64,000 nt of DNA from the NCBI GenBank assembly GCA_023548195.1, contig JAJHZJ010000043.1, positions 1,554,391 through 1,618,390 on the forward strand. The letters are read 5' to 3'. Within the stretch, counting starts at the first letter, position 1. Each line of letters opens with the position of its first letter. The stretch is from Bettongia penicillata ogilbyi (lineage: Eukaryota; Chordata; Mammalia; Diprotodontia; Potoroidae). The notes beneath the pieces are model-generated. The model made no database searches. It was given only the letters and a program-made list of their open reading frames with translations, and was not told where the DNA came from. The position numbers were made by a program, and so were the translations under genes. Positions 1 to 11,505 of this stretch are shown here, in pieces.

Positions 1-193
1 GAACAGCAACAGTGGGCAGTGGGTGGATACAATGGCCACAATAGCAACCTGGGTCCATTGTCCAAACGGCTCTCAGCTTAAAGCCTCTGGGGGAATTGAA
101 CAGCTGATCTAATCTCAGCCCTGAGCATGGTCCTGGGGAGAGGAGGACCCTCTCTTGACAAAGGATTCAGAAGTCAAGTAATTGGCTGGGAAA

Positions 194-1190
194 ATGCCAC
201 AAAAAAGGGAAAAAATAAGACCATAGAAGGTTACTTTCTTGATGAACAGGTTATCTCTTCCATCCTTTCAGATGAGGAAGAACAATGCATACTGTCAGAG
301 GGTTTTGCCTCCATTACCTCCAAAATGAAGAGGAAATAGGCTCAGGCCATAGAAGAACTTGAAAAGTGAGTCAGCAGCTTGCTAAAGGAGACCCCAAAAA
401 TGCTGGGGAAAATAACACCTTTAAAAATAGGCTAACTCAATCAAAAAAGAGGTCCAAAAAGCCAATGAGGAGAAGAAGGCTTTAAAAAGCAGAATTAGCA
501 AAATGGAAAAGGAGGTTCAAAAGCTCACTGAACAAAATAGTTCTTTAAAAATGAGAGTGGAGTTCAGGGAGGGTAACGACTATATGATAAACCAAGAAGT
601 TACAAAACAAAACCAAAAGATTAAAAAAAAACAGAAAATAATGTGAAATATATCATTGGAAAAAAAAAAACTGACTTGGAAAATAGATCCAGGAGAGACA
701 ATTTAAAAATTATGGGGCTACCTGAAAGCCATGATCAAAAAAAGAGCCTAGACATTATCTTTCATGAAATTATCAAGGGAAAGTGCTCTGATATTCTAGA
801 ACCAGAGGGCAAAATAAATATTGAAAGAATCCACCAATCACCTCCTGAAAGAGACCCAAGAAGAGAAACTCCTAGGAATACTGTGGTCAAATTTTAGAGT
901 GCCCAGGTCAAGGAGAAAATATTTCAAGCAACTAGAAAGAAAAAATTCTAGTATTGTGGAAATACAATCAGGATAACACAAGCTCTGGCAGCTTCTACAT
1001 TAAGGAATTGAAGAGCTTGGAATAGGATATTCCAGAAGTCAAAGGAACTGGGATTAAAACCAAGAATCACCTACCCAGCAAAACTGAGTACTTCAAGGAA
1101 AAATTGTCATTCAGTGATATAGAGGACTTTCAAGCATTCATGATGAAAAGACCAGGAGTGAATAGAACACAAGAATTAAGAGAAGCATGA
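194..1190 (+). pseudogene. L1/HAL1 ORF1 remnant (RNA-binding coiled-coil protein)
   Basis: ORF1p is the trimeric RNA chaperone of the L1 ribonucleoprotein. The start chosen is the ATG at 194, at the place equivalent to the ATG at 23967 in the better copy. The frame breaks within the first codons and again several times. The best piece is 643-897 (84 aa), with the RRM-edge signature ENRSRRDNLKIMGLPESHD followed by the linker to the C-terminal domain. The C-terminal domain is readable across frames to about 1190, including the ITYPAKLS-like segment near 1065-1090. The A-run at 737-743 has seven A; the other copy has six at the equivalent place and is frameshifted there. Confidence 0.85.
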
Positions 1191-1308
1191 AAAGGTAAAC
1201 AGGAAAGAGAACTCATAAAGGACTTTCTAAAGCTGAACAGTTTATATTACTACATGGAAAGAATATTTATAACTTGAGACTTTTCTCAGTATTTGGGTAG
1301 GTGGGGGG

Positions 1309-1311
<3 letters not shown>

Positions 1312-1352
<41 letters not shown>
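1312..1352 (+). repeat. (AC)n microsatellite in the HAL1 3' region
   Basis: Pure 41-bp AC tract about 120 bp past the ORF1 end. The other HAL1-type copy has an AC tract at the equivalent place (25199-25270), so the tract is probably inherited from the source element and not new. Confidence 0.95.
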
Positions 1353-1356
<4 letters not shown>

Positions 1357-2219
1357 CAGAGAGTATAGGTTGAGGTGAATCAGAAGAAATGATATCCATG
1401 TAAAAGTAAAATTAGAGGGGAAGAGAGGAAAATATTGGGAGGAGAAAGGGAGAAATGGAATGGGGCTGAGTATCACTCATAAAAGAGATAAGAAAAACCT
1501 TTTTCAATGGAGGAGAAAAGGGAGGAGGTGAGAGGGGAAAAGTGAAGCTCACTCTCTTCACATATGGCTTAAGGAGGGAATAACATGTTCACTAAATTTG
1601 GTATGAAAATCTATTTTTCACTACAGAAAAGTAGGTGAGAAGGGGACAAATGGGGTGAGAGGGATGGTAGAAGGGAGGGCAAATGGGAGAAGAGAGTAAC
1701 TAGAAGTAAACACCTTTGGGAAGGAACAAGGTCAAATGAGAGAATAGAAAAAAAGGGGAGTGAACAGGGTAGGATGAAGGGAAATATAGTCTATCTTACA
1801 CAACATGACTATTATGGAAGTCTTTTGCAAAACAACTCATGTATTGCCTGTATTGAATTGCTTGCCTTCTCAGTGGGGATGAGTAGGTAGGGAGGGAGGG
1901 AGAGAAATTGGAATTCAATGTATTAGAAACGAATGTTGAGAATTGTTATTGCATGTAACTGGGAAATAAGAAATACAGGTAATGAGGTATAGAAATTTAT
2001 CTTGCCCTACAAGAAAAAAGAGAAAATAAGGGATAAGGGGATAAGGGAAGGGTGGTATGTGATATAAGGGAGGACACATTAAGGGAAGAGGTAATCAGAA
2101 TGCAAGCTTTTATGGGGTGGGGAGATGAGAAATAGGGGAAAAAATTGGAAATCAAAATTTTGTGGAAATGAATGTCTATATCTAAAAATAAATAAATAAA
2201 ACTATTAAATAAAAAAAAA

Positions 2220-2780
2220 CTGCGTGGAGGTCTAGCACATGGGAGAGGGATGCATTGGGCTCTGGAGCAACAGGAGGAAGTGGAACAGTAGCTGACATTA
2301 TAGGTTTTATATCAGACCATTTCCTAATAAAAAAGGTGGGTGGAGCTCCAAAGGGAGCAGAAGTAGAAGTCTGCTAGCAAGCTCAGGGAACCTATATGCT
2401 ATGAGTATGATAGCCAAAGATTTTCTCTTTTTCTCTCTCCAACTCCCCACCCCCAAAATGAGCTAGGAGAGATAGCTGCTAAGGTCTCCCCCAACTTGAG
2501 ATTATATGACTCTGGAGTGAGGTAGTGAGTTCCCAGTCTCTCAAAGAAAGAATGGCCTGTGGAGGTACCAGTCCTCCCCTTCATTCATTTCCTGACAGTA
2601 GACCACTCAAACCCCATGGGGCAATGGGGTTGGGAGAGTGTCATGGCTGCTCATAACACTCAGCATATCTAGGGAGTCAGTCATCACCTATGATCCTTCT
2701 GCTCAACCCACCCATTATAATCTTTAGCCCTCTGGACACTGCTAGCTGATGTACTGATGTATCCTAAGTACTCTGGGACT
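2220..2780. other. Unassigned intergenic sequence
   Basis: Follows the poly(A) of the HAL1 copy. I recognise no gene, repeat family or conserved motif here. Short ORFs have no coding character. Confidence 0.5.
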
Positions 2781-2910
2781 TGCCATCTACCCTACATCTG
2801 GGCTCTTCTGTATATGTTGTCTTTCTCAATTACATGCTGAGCTCCCTGTGAGTAGGGGATTCTATTTGTGTACAGAACACTTTTTCATAAAGACTTTTAT
2901 ATTCATTTAT
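2780..2910 (+). repeat. Probable L2 LINE 3'-end remnant
   Basis: The order of segments resembles the L2 3'UTR: a 'tgagctccctgtgagtaggg' type segment, then 'tatttgtgtacagaacac' and a decayed AATAAA-like end. It is very diverged. Confidence 0.4.
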
Positions 2911-2914
2911 TCAA

Positions 2915-3050
2915 AGGTGTTCTGGCAGAAGCTGGACAGATCATTGTAGGGAGAGTGTAAGGTGCTTTTCAAGCTTTTGTTAAGATTTGGAATGCATGAC
3001 TTCTGTGACCAATTCCAACTTTGCAGTTCCATGACTTCTGGTCCTCGAGT
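2915..3050 (+). repeat. Probable CR1/L3 LINE 3'-end remnant
   Basis: Contains 'gcagaagctggacagatcat' and later 'ttccaactttgcagttccat', the pattern of the CR1/L3 3' end, which is better preserved at 47140-47290. Heavily diverged and short. Confidence 0.45.
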
Positions 3051-4240
3051 CCCACCTAGCCATATGTTTGTTTAATGTGATAGGGACTGAATATGTATTG
3101 CTGAATATGCATGGCCCACACTAGTGTAGCAGAGATGTATGAAGGAGCTCAGAGGGGCCCACTTACCCCTCTTATTTTGTTCTTTTATTTGTCCTGAAAT
3201 ATTGGATTTGTGTTCTCTCAGTCCAGTTACAAAAAGAAAACAAGAAAAACCCTTATGCAGCCACTTTCGATAATAAGGCCATGTTATCCAGGGCTTGTTT
3301 AGTGCATACCACCTAAGAGGCGCTTAAGAAAACATTTGTGGAATGAATGACTTCTATGCTGTGGAGTACATGGGATGGATGGTGCGAATGTAATGGCTCC
3401 TGACCACATGTAGGACTATGGGAGAGGGAAGTTAGGAAGAAAAGATTGTGGTCTGAAATAAATAGAAAACTGAACAGGATAAAAGAACAGCAGTACCCAG
3501 TGCTTACATAGCACATCATTCGACACTAACTGACATACTAATATCAAGAGTGCTTAAGAAATACTTGTTGTCTTGACTTGAGGTGCCTAGTGAATGGCTC
3601 CATCTTCTGAGAAGGGAATAGAGGAAACGGAGGGTCTGGCTTCATGGGGGACCCGAAAGTAACCAGAAATGGAACTTAATGGAGGCAGTTGGTAGTTTTA
3701 CTTCCCAGTCCCACTTGAAGATCACTGCAGATCATGCCCAATATTGGCTGCTGAGGACAAGGAAATAGAGAACATCTATGGAGAAACCTGTGAACAAATT
3801 CAGCAGATGCTATGTGCTAATGTGCTCAAGTGTAAAATTAGGCGGGAAATAGTAAACAAACATGGGAAAACATGGTCAGGAATCAGGCAGGGGCAAAGCT
3901 CTAAGGCGTATGGCCTCCTTAGAAACTCCAGGTTTGTGGTATCTCCGGATTCAAGAAAAGAGTCAAAAAGCACTGAGTGTAGTGTGAAAATTAAAATAAC
4001 AGCAACAGCAAAATGCTAGAATGGACCATCTCCATGTTATCCTAGCAGGCTTGGAATAGCTCCCCTCTGATGTGGAGTCATTTCAGAATCAGCTGTCTGC
4101 CTTAAGAAACTCCGTTTTAGAAGAAAGGTAAAGATCAATCCCACAACAACAGAAAGAAGGAAGATGAGAAGATCTTCCATGAAATACAACAGCTCCAGTC
4201 CAACCTGTTTAAATGTCCTGGACACTAGAAAATGAGAAAT
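3050..4240. other. Mostly unassigned sequence
   Basis: I see only a short L2-like 3' scrap around 3295-3350 (gcgcttaagaaaac then tggaatgaatga). The open frame at 3744-4019 (91 aa) has no recognisable domain and no coding context, so I do not call it a gene. Confidence 0.4.
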
Positions 4241-4244
4241 ACAA

Positions 4245-4400
4245 TCCAATTTATCAAGGATTCATTTTGTGCCTACTGTGTGCCAAGTAGGGCGCTAGAG
4301 AGATAAAGCCAAAGACCAAAGAATCTCTGCTCAACCCTGCAGGGAGTGGGAGATGTAATGTTTGCAAAACATAGTATCAAGAGTAGGAGAGTTAAATGAG
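4245..4400 (-). repeat. L2 LINE 3'-end remnant, antisense
   Basis: Shows the antisense L2 signature: 'tttgtgcctactgtgtgcca', then an antisense 'gggagtgggagatgtaatg' section. Only the last part of the element is present. Confidence 0.5.
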
Positions 4401-4469
4401 AGCAAGGACATTGGGTCTGATGATTGCTTTGTTCTAAAGTTTATCTATTTATCTGTTCATTAATTGGTT

Positions 4470-5035
4470 AGCTTTTTATTTTTATATTCTTTCTTTTAAA
4501 ATAAATTGATTTATCTATTTTTAGCCTTCACTTTAAAAAAAAAGTTGAATTATAATCGAGAAGGCAAGATGTGATTTCAGTTATACATGTGAAATCATGA
4601 AAAACATTTTCATTTTAGTCATGATGCAAAAAAGGCAAGAAAAATAAAGTGAAAAAATAGCTTCAATTTGCACTCAGACTTCACTGGTTCTTCGTCTGGA
4701 AGTGGAGAGCATTTTTCTTCATGAATCCTGCAGAACTGTCTTGGATCATTGCATTGATCAGAGAAGCTAAGTCACACACAGTTGAACATTGTATAACATT
4801 GCTGTTACTGTGTACGATGAGGTCCTGCTTCTGTTTACTTCTCTTTTCATCAATTCATACAATTCTCCCAGGTTTTTCCAAGAGCATCCTGCTCATTTCT
4901 TATAGGACAAGAGTATTCCATTACCATCATTTACCACAACTTGGTCAACCTTCCTCAAATGATGGGTATCCCTCAATTTCCAATTCTTTGCTGCCCCAAA
5001 AAAGTTTATTTGCTTATTGTTAGTTGCTCTGGGAT
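4470..5035 (-). mobile_element. 5'-truncated L1, 3' end
   Basis: Minus-strand L1 3'UTR and the last part of ORF2. It matches the 3' ends at 5320, 6640, 9830, 31640 and 60310 segment by segment, for example the 'ttccattaccatcatttacc' and 'cctcaaatgatgggtatccc' stretches that lie just inside ORF2. The tail is the T-rich stretch near 4470-4500. Confidence 0.75.
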
Positions 5036-5084
5036 ATTTGCTTTTTGATCCTGTAGACTAAGTATCAGAGGCAAGATTTGAATT

Positions 5085-5215
5085 CTGGTTTATGGTTCTG
5101 ATTGGATGACCCATTATCGTGCATGTTGTAACAGGGATTCCTGTCATAGAGAGTGGACTAGATGGTTGTTGGGTGTCCTTCCTCCAACTCTGTATGTTGT
5201 GAGGAGACAAAGGCA
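5085..5215 (+). repeat. CR1/L3 LINE 3'-end remnant
   Basis: The sequence 'gggattcctgtcatagagag', followed by 'tggactagatggttgttggg' and 'ccttcctccaactctgtatg', follows the terminal segment of the CR1/L3 family, as at 47200-47290. It lies between two L1 tails. Confidence 0.55.
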
Positions 5216-5686
5216 CTTGAGAAGATGCAGTAAGGAAGAGCCATTGGATTTGGTCGCAGATATCCAGAGGAGCCATACTGCTGGAAGACTGTATCAAAAG
5301 ACAGGCAGGAATTCTGGTTTTTTGTGTTTTCTTTTTTAAATTAAATCAATTTATTTTCCCTCAGTTACATGTAAAAACAATTTTTAAAATGCATTTATAA
5401 AACTTTGCTTTCCAAATTCCCTTCCTTGCTCCCCATTAAGAAGGCAAGCATTCAAGATAAGCTATACATGTGTAGTCATGCAATTCATATCTGTAGCATT
5501 CATGCAAAACAGATCCATAATAGGCATGTTGTTAAAAAAAACATCATCTAGGAAAAAAACTCAAGAAAAATAAAGTAAAAAAATGTCTGCTTCAATCAGT
5601 ATTCAGATACTATCAGTTCTTTCTCTGGGAATGGATAGTATTGTGCATAATAAGTCTTTCAGAATTGTCTTAGATTGTTGTATTAC

Positions 5687-5731
5687 TGAGAATAGCTAAC
5701 CCTAACCCTAACCCTAAATGAGAATAGCTAA
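5687..5731. repeat. Interstitial telomeric repeat (CCCTAA)3 with flanking target duplication, inside L1
   Basis: Three exact CCCTAA units (5700-5717) plus one A are flanked by the 13-bp direct repeat TGAGAATAGCTAA at 5687-5699 and 5719-5731. Paralogous L1 3' ends in the window (near 6970, 31930 and 60610) have the uninterrupted 'gctgagaa..agctaagtc' motif once, so the repeat is an insertion. A telomeric insert with a short duplication is what telomerase-assisted double-strand-break repair leaves. Confidence 0.9.
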
Positions 5732-6621
5732 GTCATGTTCAACTTAACATCTTACGATATTGCTGTTTCTTTGTACATAGTACATTTCACTTTGCATCAG
5801 CCCATGCAAGTCTTTGCAGGTTTTTCTGAGAGCATCCTGCTCATCATTTATTATAGTATAAAAGTACTCCATCACAATCACATACCACAACTTGTTCAGT
5901 CATTCTCCAAGTGAAGGGCATTCCCTCAGTTTCCAATACTTTGCCACCAGAAAAGAGATGCAATATTTTTGCACATGTAGGTCCTTTTCCATTTTAAAAA
6001 ATCCCTTTTGGGACACAGGCCTACTAGTGATATTACTAAATCAAAGGGTATGCATGGTTTTATAGCCCTTTGGGCATAATTACAAATTGCTCTACAGAAT
6101 GGTTGAATCAATTCACAACTCCATCAACAATACATTAATGTATCATTTTCCCCACATTCCTTCGAATATTTGTCATTTACCTTTTCTGTCCTATTAGTTA
6201 ATATAATAGGTATGATGTAATATTTCAGAATTGTTTAAATTTGCATTTCTCCAGTCAATACTGAGTTAGACTACATTTTCATGTCTGTAGCTATAACACC
6301 TGAAAATGGATGATATCATTTGATAATTTATCAGTTGGGAAATGGCTTTTATTTTTATAAATTTGACTCCGTTCTCTGTATTTGAGAAATGAGACTTTTA
6401 TCAGAGATACTTGCTTCAATTTTTTTCACAGTTACTATTGCTAGCTGTATTTCCCTCCATCCTATCCCTTCTCCCATTTATTCTCTTCTTTCTCTCCTTT
6501 CTCCCTATTCCTCCTCAAAAGTGTTTGTGTCTGATTACCCTTTCCACCACTCTGCCCTCCCTATCACCCCTCCTCCTTCTCTTATACTTTCCTGTAGGGT
6601 AAGATAGATTTCTTTACTCAA

Positions 6622-6633
6622 TTGAGTGTGTAT
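6622..6633. repeat. Degenerate target-site duplication (left) of the inner L1 of nest A
   Basis: TTGAGTGTGTAT at 6622-6633 aligns with ATAAGTCTATAT at 14916-14927 (8 of 12 match). Removing the inner L1 joins the spacer halves into the order seen in uninterrupted L1s. Confidence 0.5.
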
Positions 6634-9600
6634 TTTTTTTCTTTTCTTTTTAAATTAATCTATTTTTAATTTTCAACATTCACTTTCATAAACTTTTGGG
6701 TTTTACATTTTTCTCCACCTCCCTCCCCTCCCACATCCCCAAGACAGCATGCAATCTAATATAGGCTCTACATATACATTCTTATTAAACATATTTTCAC
6801 ATTTGTCATGTCTTAAAGAAGAATTAGATGAATGGGAGGAAGCATGAGAAAGAAAAAAAAGAGAGCAAATAGTATGCTTCAATCTGTATTAAAATTCCAT
6901 AGTTCTTTCTCTGGATGTGGATAGCATTTTTCATCATGAGTCTTTTGAAGTAATCTTAGATCCTTGCATTGCTGAGAAGAGCTAAGTCTTTCCAAGTTAG
7001 TCATTGTACAATGAGACTGTAACTGTGTGTAGTGTTCTCTTGGGTCTCCTTACTTCATTCAGCATCAGTTCATATAGGTCTTTCAGGGTTTTTCTGAAAT
7101 CTGCCTGCTCATCATTTCTTATAACACAATAATATTTCCCTGCATTCATCTACCACAATTTGTTTAGCCATCCCTCAATTGTTGGGCAAAACATTAATGT
7201 TCTAATTTTCCCACAACTTCTCCAGCATTGATAATTTTCCTGTTTTTTCATGTTAACCAATCAGACAGGTGGGATGTTTTAACTAAGAGCTGTTTTGATT
7301 TGCATTTCTCTAATAAATAGTGATTTAGAGCATTTTTCATATGATTATAGATAGCTTCAATTTCTTCCTCTGAAAACTGCTTGTTCATATAATTTGACCA
7401 TGTATCAATTGGCTAATGATTTGTATTCTTATAAATTTGACTCGGTTCTTTGTATATGTTAGAAATGAGGCCTTTATCAGAATGACTGGTTGTAAAAATT
7501 CTTTCCCACTTTTCTCCCTCTTAATCTTGGTTGCATTGACAGTGTGCAAAAAGTTTCCAATTTAATGTAATAAAACCTATCCATTTTGTATTTCGTCATG
7601 TTCTCTATATCTTGTTTGGTCATAAATTTTTCTGTTCTTTATAAATCTGACAAGTAAACTATTTCTTGCTCTCTTGGTTTGCTTATAGTGTCAGCATTGT
7701 ATCTGTATTGTATCTAAATTGTGTATCCATTTTGACTTTATTTTGCTGTATACAGTGTCAGCCTATGCCTGGTTTCTGTCATACTGTTTTCCAGTTTTCC
7801 CAGCATTTTTGTCAAATAGTGAGTTCTTTCCCCAGTAGTTGGAGTCTTTGAGTTTATCAAATAGTAGATTATTATAGTCATTGGCTGTTATGTCTTGTGT
7901 GCCTAACCTATTCCACTTATCCACCACTCTTTTTCTTAGCCAATAACAAGTAGTTTCGATGATTGCTGTTTTATAATACAATTTAAGATCTAGTATGGCT
8001 AGGTTACTTTCGCTAGCATTTCTTTACATTAATTCCCTTGATATTCTGAACCTTTTTTCCTTCCATATGAATTTATTATTTTTTTTCTAGCTCTATAGAA
8101 TAATTTTTGGTAGCTTGATTGGTATGACACTGAATAAATAAATTAATTTAGGTAGAATTGTCATTTTTATTATATTAACTTGCCCCCCCCACCCCACAAT
8201 GAGCAGCTGATGTTTTCCCAATTATTAGATCTGACTTTATTCGTGTGACAAGTGTGTTGTAATGTATTCATATTCTTGGGTTTGTTTTGTCAGGTAGACT
8301 CCCAAATATTTTATAATGTGTACAGTAACTTTGAATGGGATTTCCCTTTCTATCTCTTGCTGTTGGACTTTGCTAGTAATACATAGACATGCTGATGATT
8401 TATATGGGTTTATTTTAGATACTGCAAATTTACAGAAGTTGTTTATTATTTCAAATAGTTTTTTATTGATTGCCGAGGATTCTCTAAGTACATCATCATA
8501 TCATCTGCGAAGAGTGGCAACTTAGTTTCTTCTTTTCCTGTTCTAATTCCTTCAATTTATTTTTCTTCTCTTATTACTAAAACTAACATTTCTAGTACCA
8601 TACTGAATAACAGCTGTGATAATGAACATTCTTGTTCCACTCTTGATATTATTGGAAATGCTTCTAGCATATTCCCATTACACATAATTCTTACTGATGG
8701 TTTTAGGTAGATGTTACTTATCATTTTAAAGAAGGTTCCATTTTTATTCCGATGCTCTCTAATGTTTTTCATAGGAATGGGTGTTGTATTTTGTCAAAAA
8801 CTTTTTCTGCATTTATTGATATAAGCATATGGTTTCTGTTAGTTTTGTTGTTGATATAATTACTTATGCTGATAGTTTTAGCAATATTTAACCAGTCCTG
8901 CATTCTTAGTATAAATCCTATTTGGTCATACTGTGTTATATTAGTGACAAGTTGCTGTAATCTTTTTGCTAATATTTTATTTAAAATTATTGCATTTATA
9001 TTCACTAGGGAAATGAGTCTGTAGTACTCTTCCTCTGTTTTGACTTTTTCTAGTTTACCATATTTGTATCATAAAAGGAATTTTGTAGGACTCCTTCACC
9101 TGTTTTCCCAAATAGTCTATAAAGTATTGGAACTAATTGTTGCTTAAATGTTTGATAGAATTCATTTGTAAATCCATCTAGTCCTCCTGGAAATTTTTTC
9201 CTAGGGAATTCCTTGATGGCTTGTTCAATTTCTTTTTTTTTTTTTTTTGAAATGGGGTCAAACATATTACTTTCTCCTCTGTTAATCTGGGCAGTTTATA
9301 TTTTTGCAAATATTCATTCATTTCACTAAGATTGTCAAATTTATTGGTATACAGTTGGGCAAAATAGTTCCTAATTGTCGTTTTAATTTTGTCTTTATTT
9401 TTGGTGATTTCATTATTTTCATTTTTGATACTCATAATTTGTTTTTTTCCTCTCTTTTTAAAAAATCAAATTAACCACAGGTTTATCTAGTTTAGTTTTT
9501 TCATAAAATCAGCTCTTAGTTTCATTTATCAGTCCAATAATTTTCTTCATTTCAATTTTCTTAATCTCTCCTTTGGTTTTCAGTGTTTATTGTAGTATTT

Positions 9601-9808
9601 AATTGGGTATTTTTAATTTGTCCTTTTTCTAGCTTTTTAAATTACATACCCAATTCATTGATCTCCTCTTTCTCTGTTTTATTCATATAAGTATTTAAAA
9701 AAAAACATGTCCTCCAAACCAGTTTCTCTGCATCCTATAAGTTTTGGTATGTTATCTCTTAACTGTCATTATCTTGGATACAATTATTGTTTGTTTCTAT
9801 GATTTGTT

Positions 9809-9824
9809 ATTTGACCCACTCATT
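9809..9824. repeat. Target-site duplication (left) of nested L1
   Basis: ATTTGACCCACTCATT, a perfect 16-bp match to 10912-10927. Joining the two sides restores continuous host L1 ORF2. Confidence 0.95.
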
Positions 9825-10911
9825 TTTTAACTATTATTTTACTCATTTTCAGTGTTTTACAATTACTTCCACATAACTTGAATTTTTTTCCCTCCCTCCC
9901 CCTCCTTTCACCCACCTCCCACTTCCCTCCCTGAGACGGTGTACAATTTTGTGTAGGTTCTACACATACATTCCTATTAAATACATTCTCACCTTAGTCA
10001 TGTTGCATAGAAGAATTAAAATGAATGGGAGAAGTCATAAAACAAACCAAAAAGTAATACAAAAGAAAATGATCTGCTACCCTCTGCAACTGAATTCCAT
10101 AGTTCTTTCTCTGGATGTAGAAGGCATTTTGCCTTAAAAGACAATTGGGAATTTTTTAAGTCCTTGAATTACAATAAAGTTCTAAATCCACCAGAAGAAA
10201 TCCTCACACACTGTGGTTGTTGCTGTTTACAAAGTTCTCCTGATTCTGCTCCTTTCGCTCATCATCAAATCATATAAATCTTTCCAGGCCTCTCTGAAGT
10301 CTTCCTGTTCATAATTTCTTATGGCACAGTAATATTCCATTACATTCATATACCACAATTTATTCAACCATTCCCCAATTGATAGGCATCCCCTTGGTTT
10401 CCAGTTTTTGGCCACAACAAAGAGTGCTACTATAAATATTTTGTACATATGGGTCCCTTTCCCATTTTTATGATCTCTTGGGGATACAGTCCTAAAAGCA
10501 GTATTGCTGGGTCAAAGGATACGCACATTTTTGTAGCCCTTTGGGCATAGTTTCAAATTGCTCTCCAAAATGGTTGGATCAGTTCACAGCTCCACCAACA
10601 ATGAATTAGTGTTCCAATTCTCCCACATCTTCTTCAACATTTATCATCTTCCTGTTCTGTCATGTTAGTCAATCTGATAGATGTAATGTGGTATCTCAGA
10701 GTTGTTTTGATTTGCATCTCTCTAATCAAGAGTGATTTAGAGAATTTTTTTATATGACTAAAGATATCTTTAATTTCTTCCTCTGAAAACTTCCTGGTCA
10801 TATCCTTTGACCATTTATCAATTGGAGAAATGACATGTGTTCTTGTAAATTTGACTCAGTTCTCTATATATTTTAGAAATGAGGTCTTTATCATAGACAC
10901 TAGTTGCAAGA
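9825..10911 (-). mobile_element. 5'-truncated L1 nested in L1 ORF2
   Basis: A 1087-bp minus-strand L1 3' end (3'UTR plus the last part of ORF2) bounded by a perfect 16-bp direct repeat. As printed it starts with the T-rich tail complement and ends at the truncation point 'ctagttgcaag'. It is younger than its host L1 and its C-terminal ORF2 piece is less decayed. Confidence 0.95.
10227..10448 (-). pseudogene. L1 ORF2 C-terminal fragment
   Basis: A 73-residue open piece of the ORF2 C-terminus containing FVVAKNWKPRGCLSIGEWLN, then a KLWYMNVMEYY segment and a DLYDLM tail. This matches the conserved end of mammalian ORF2p (WIKKMWYIYTMEYY type). It is part of the truncated nested L1 and cannot work alone. 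Confidence 0.9.
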
Positions 10912-10927
10912 ATTTGACCCACTCATT
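10912..10927. repeat. Target-site duplication (right) of nested L1
   Basis: Second copy of ATTTGACCCACTCATT. Host L1 endonuclease-domain sequence resumes immediately after it. Confidence 0.95.
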
Positions 10928-11505
10928 CATTGGGATTAGATTATTTAGTTTCAAATGAATTTTTATTCTATCTTTCCATGGTCCTTTGTTATATTTAATT
11001 TTTATTGCATCATAATCTGAAAAGAATGCATTTAATATTTCTGCAATTCTACACTAGGTTGTGATGTTTTTATGCCTTAGTACATGGTCAAATTTTGTGT
11101 AGGTGACATGCACTGCTAAGGAAAGGATATATTCCTTTCTATCCCCATTCAATATTTTCCCGAATTCTACCTAACTTTTCTAAACTTCTTCTCACATCCT
11201 TAACTTCTTTCTAGTTTATTTTGTGGTTAGATTTATCTGGTTCTGAGACATTGAGGTTGACATCCCCCACTAGTATAGTTTTTCTGTCTATTTCTTCTGT
11301 AACTCTCTTAATATCTCCTCCAAGAATATGAATGCTATACTACTTGGTACATGTATATCCAGTAATGATATTACTTCATTGTCTATGACACCTTTAATAG
11401 TTTCCTTCCTTATCTCTTTTAATTAGATATATTTTTGCTTTTATTTTATCTGAGATGATGATTGCTACCCCTGCTTTTTTTTACTTCACCTGAAGCATAA
11501 TATAT

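Larger units (their letters stand above)
1..2219 (+). mobile_element. HAL1-type (ORF1-only) LINE-1, copy 1, 5' end cut by the window edge
   Basis: Non-LTR retrotransposon with a 5'UTR tail (1-193), a decayed ORF1 (194-1190), a (CA)n tract, and a long purine-rich 3' region ending in A-rich sequence at 2219. No endonuclease or reverse-transcriptase sequence lies between ORF1 and the poly(A), so this is a half-L1 that would depend on ORF2p from full L1s. From ORF1 to the tail it is collinear with the element at 23292-26110, which argues against a chance deletion. Many frameshifts mark it as old. The 5' end and any target duplication lie outside the window. Confidence 0.85.
5320..6633 (-). mobile_element. 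Older L1 (left part of nest A): 3'UTR, ORF2 C-terminus and ORF1-ORF2 spacer, with the ORF2 centre deleted
   Basis: On the minus strand this runs from the L1 tail at about 5320 through the ORF2 C-terminal coding remnant to about 6425. It then passes directly into the purine-rich ORF1-ORF2 spacer (pyrimidine-rich as printed) to 6633, so most of ORF2 is missing at a junction near 6425-6432. The spacer stops at the T-rich tail of the inner L1 and resumes at 14928, where the rest of the spacer and ORF1 follow. A telomeric-repeat insert lies at 5700-5718. Confidence 0.75.

Noticed and set aside
3744..4019. A 91-codon ORF with a protein-like composition
   Set aside because: No match to any family I know and no supporting context. 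A chance open frame is more likely.
5696..5717. Telomeric repeats as evidence of a nearby telomere or chromosome fusion
   Set aside because: Only three units, flanked by a target duplication inside an L1. A local repair event is the simpler explanation.
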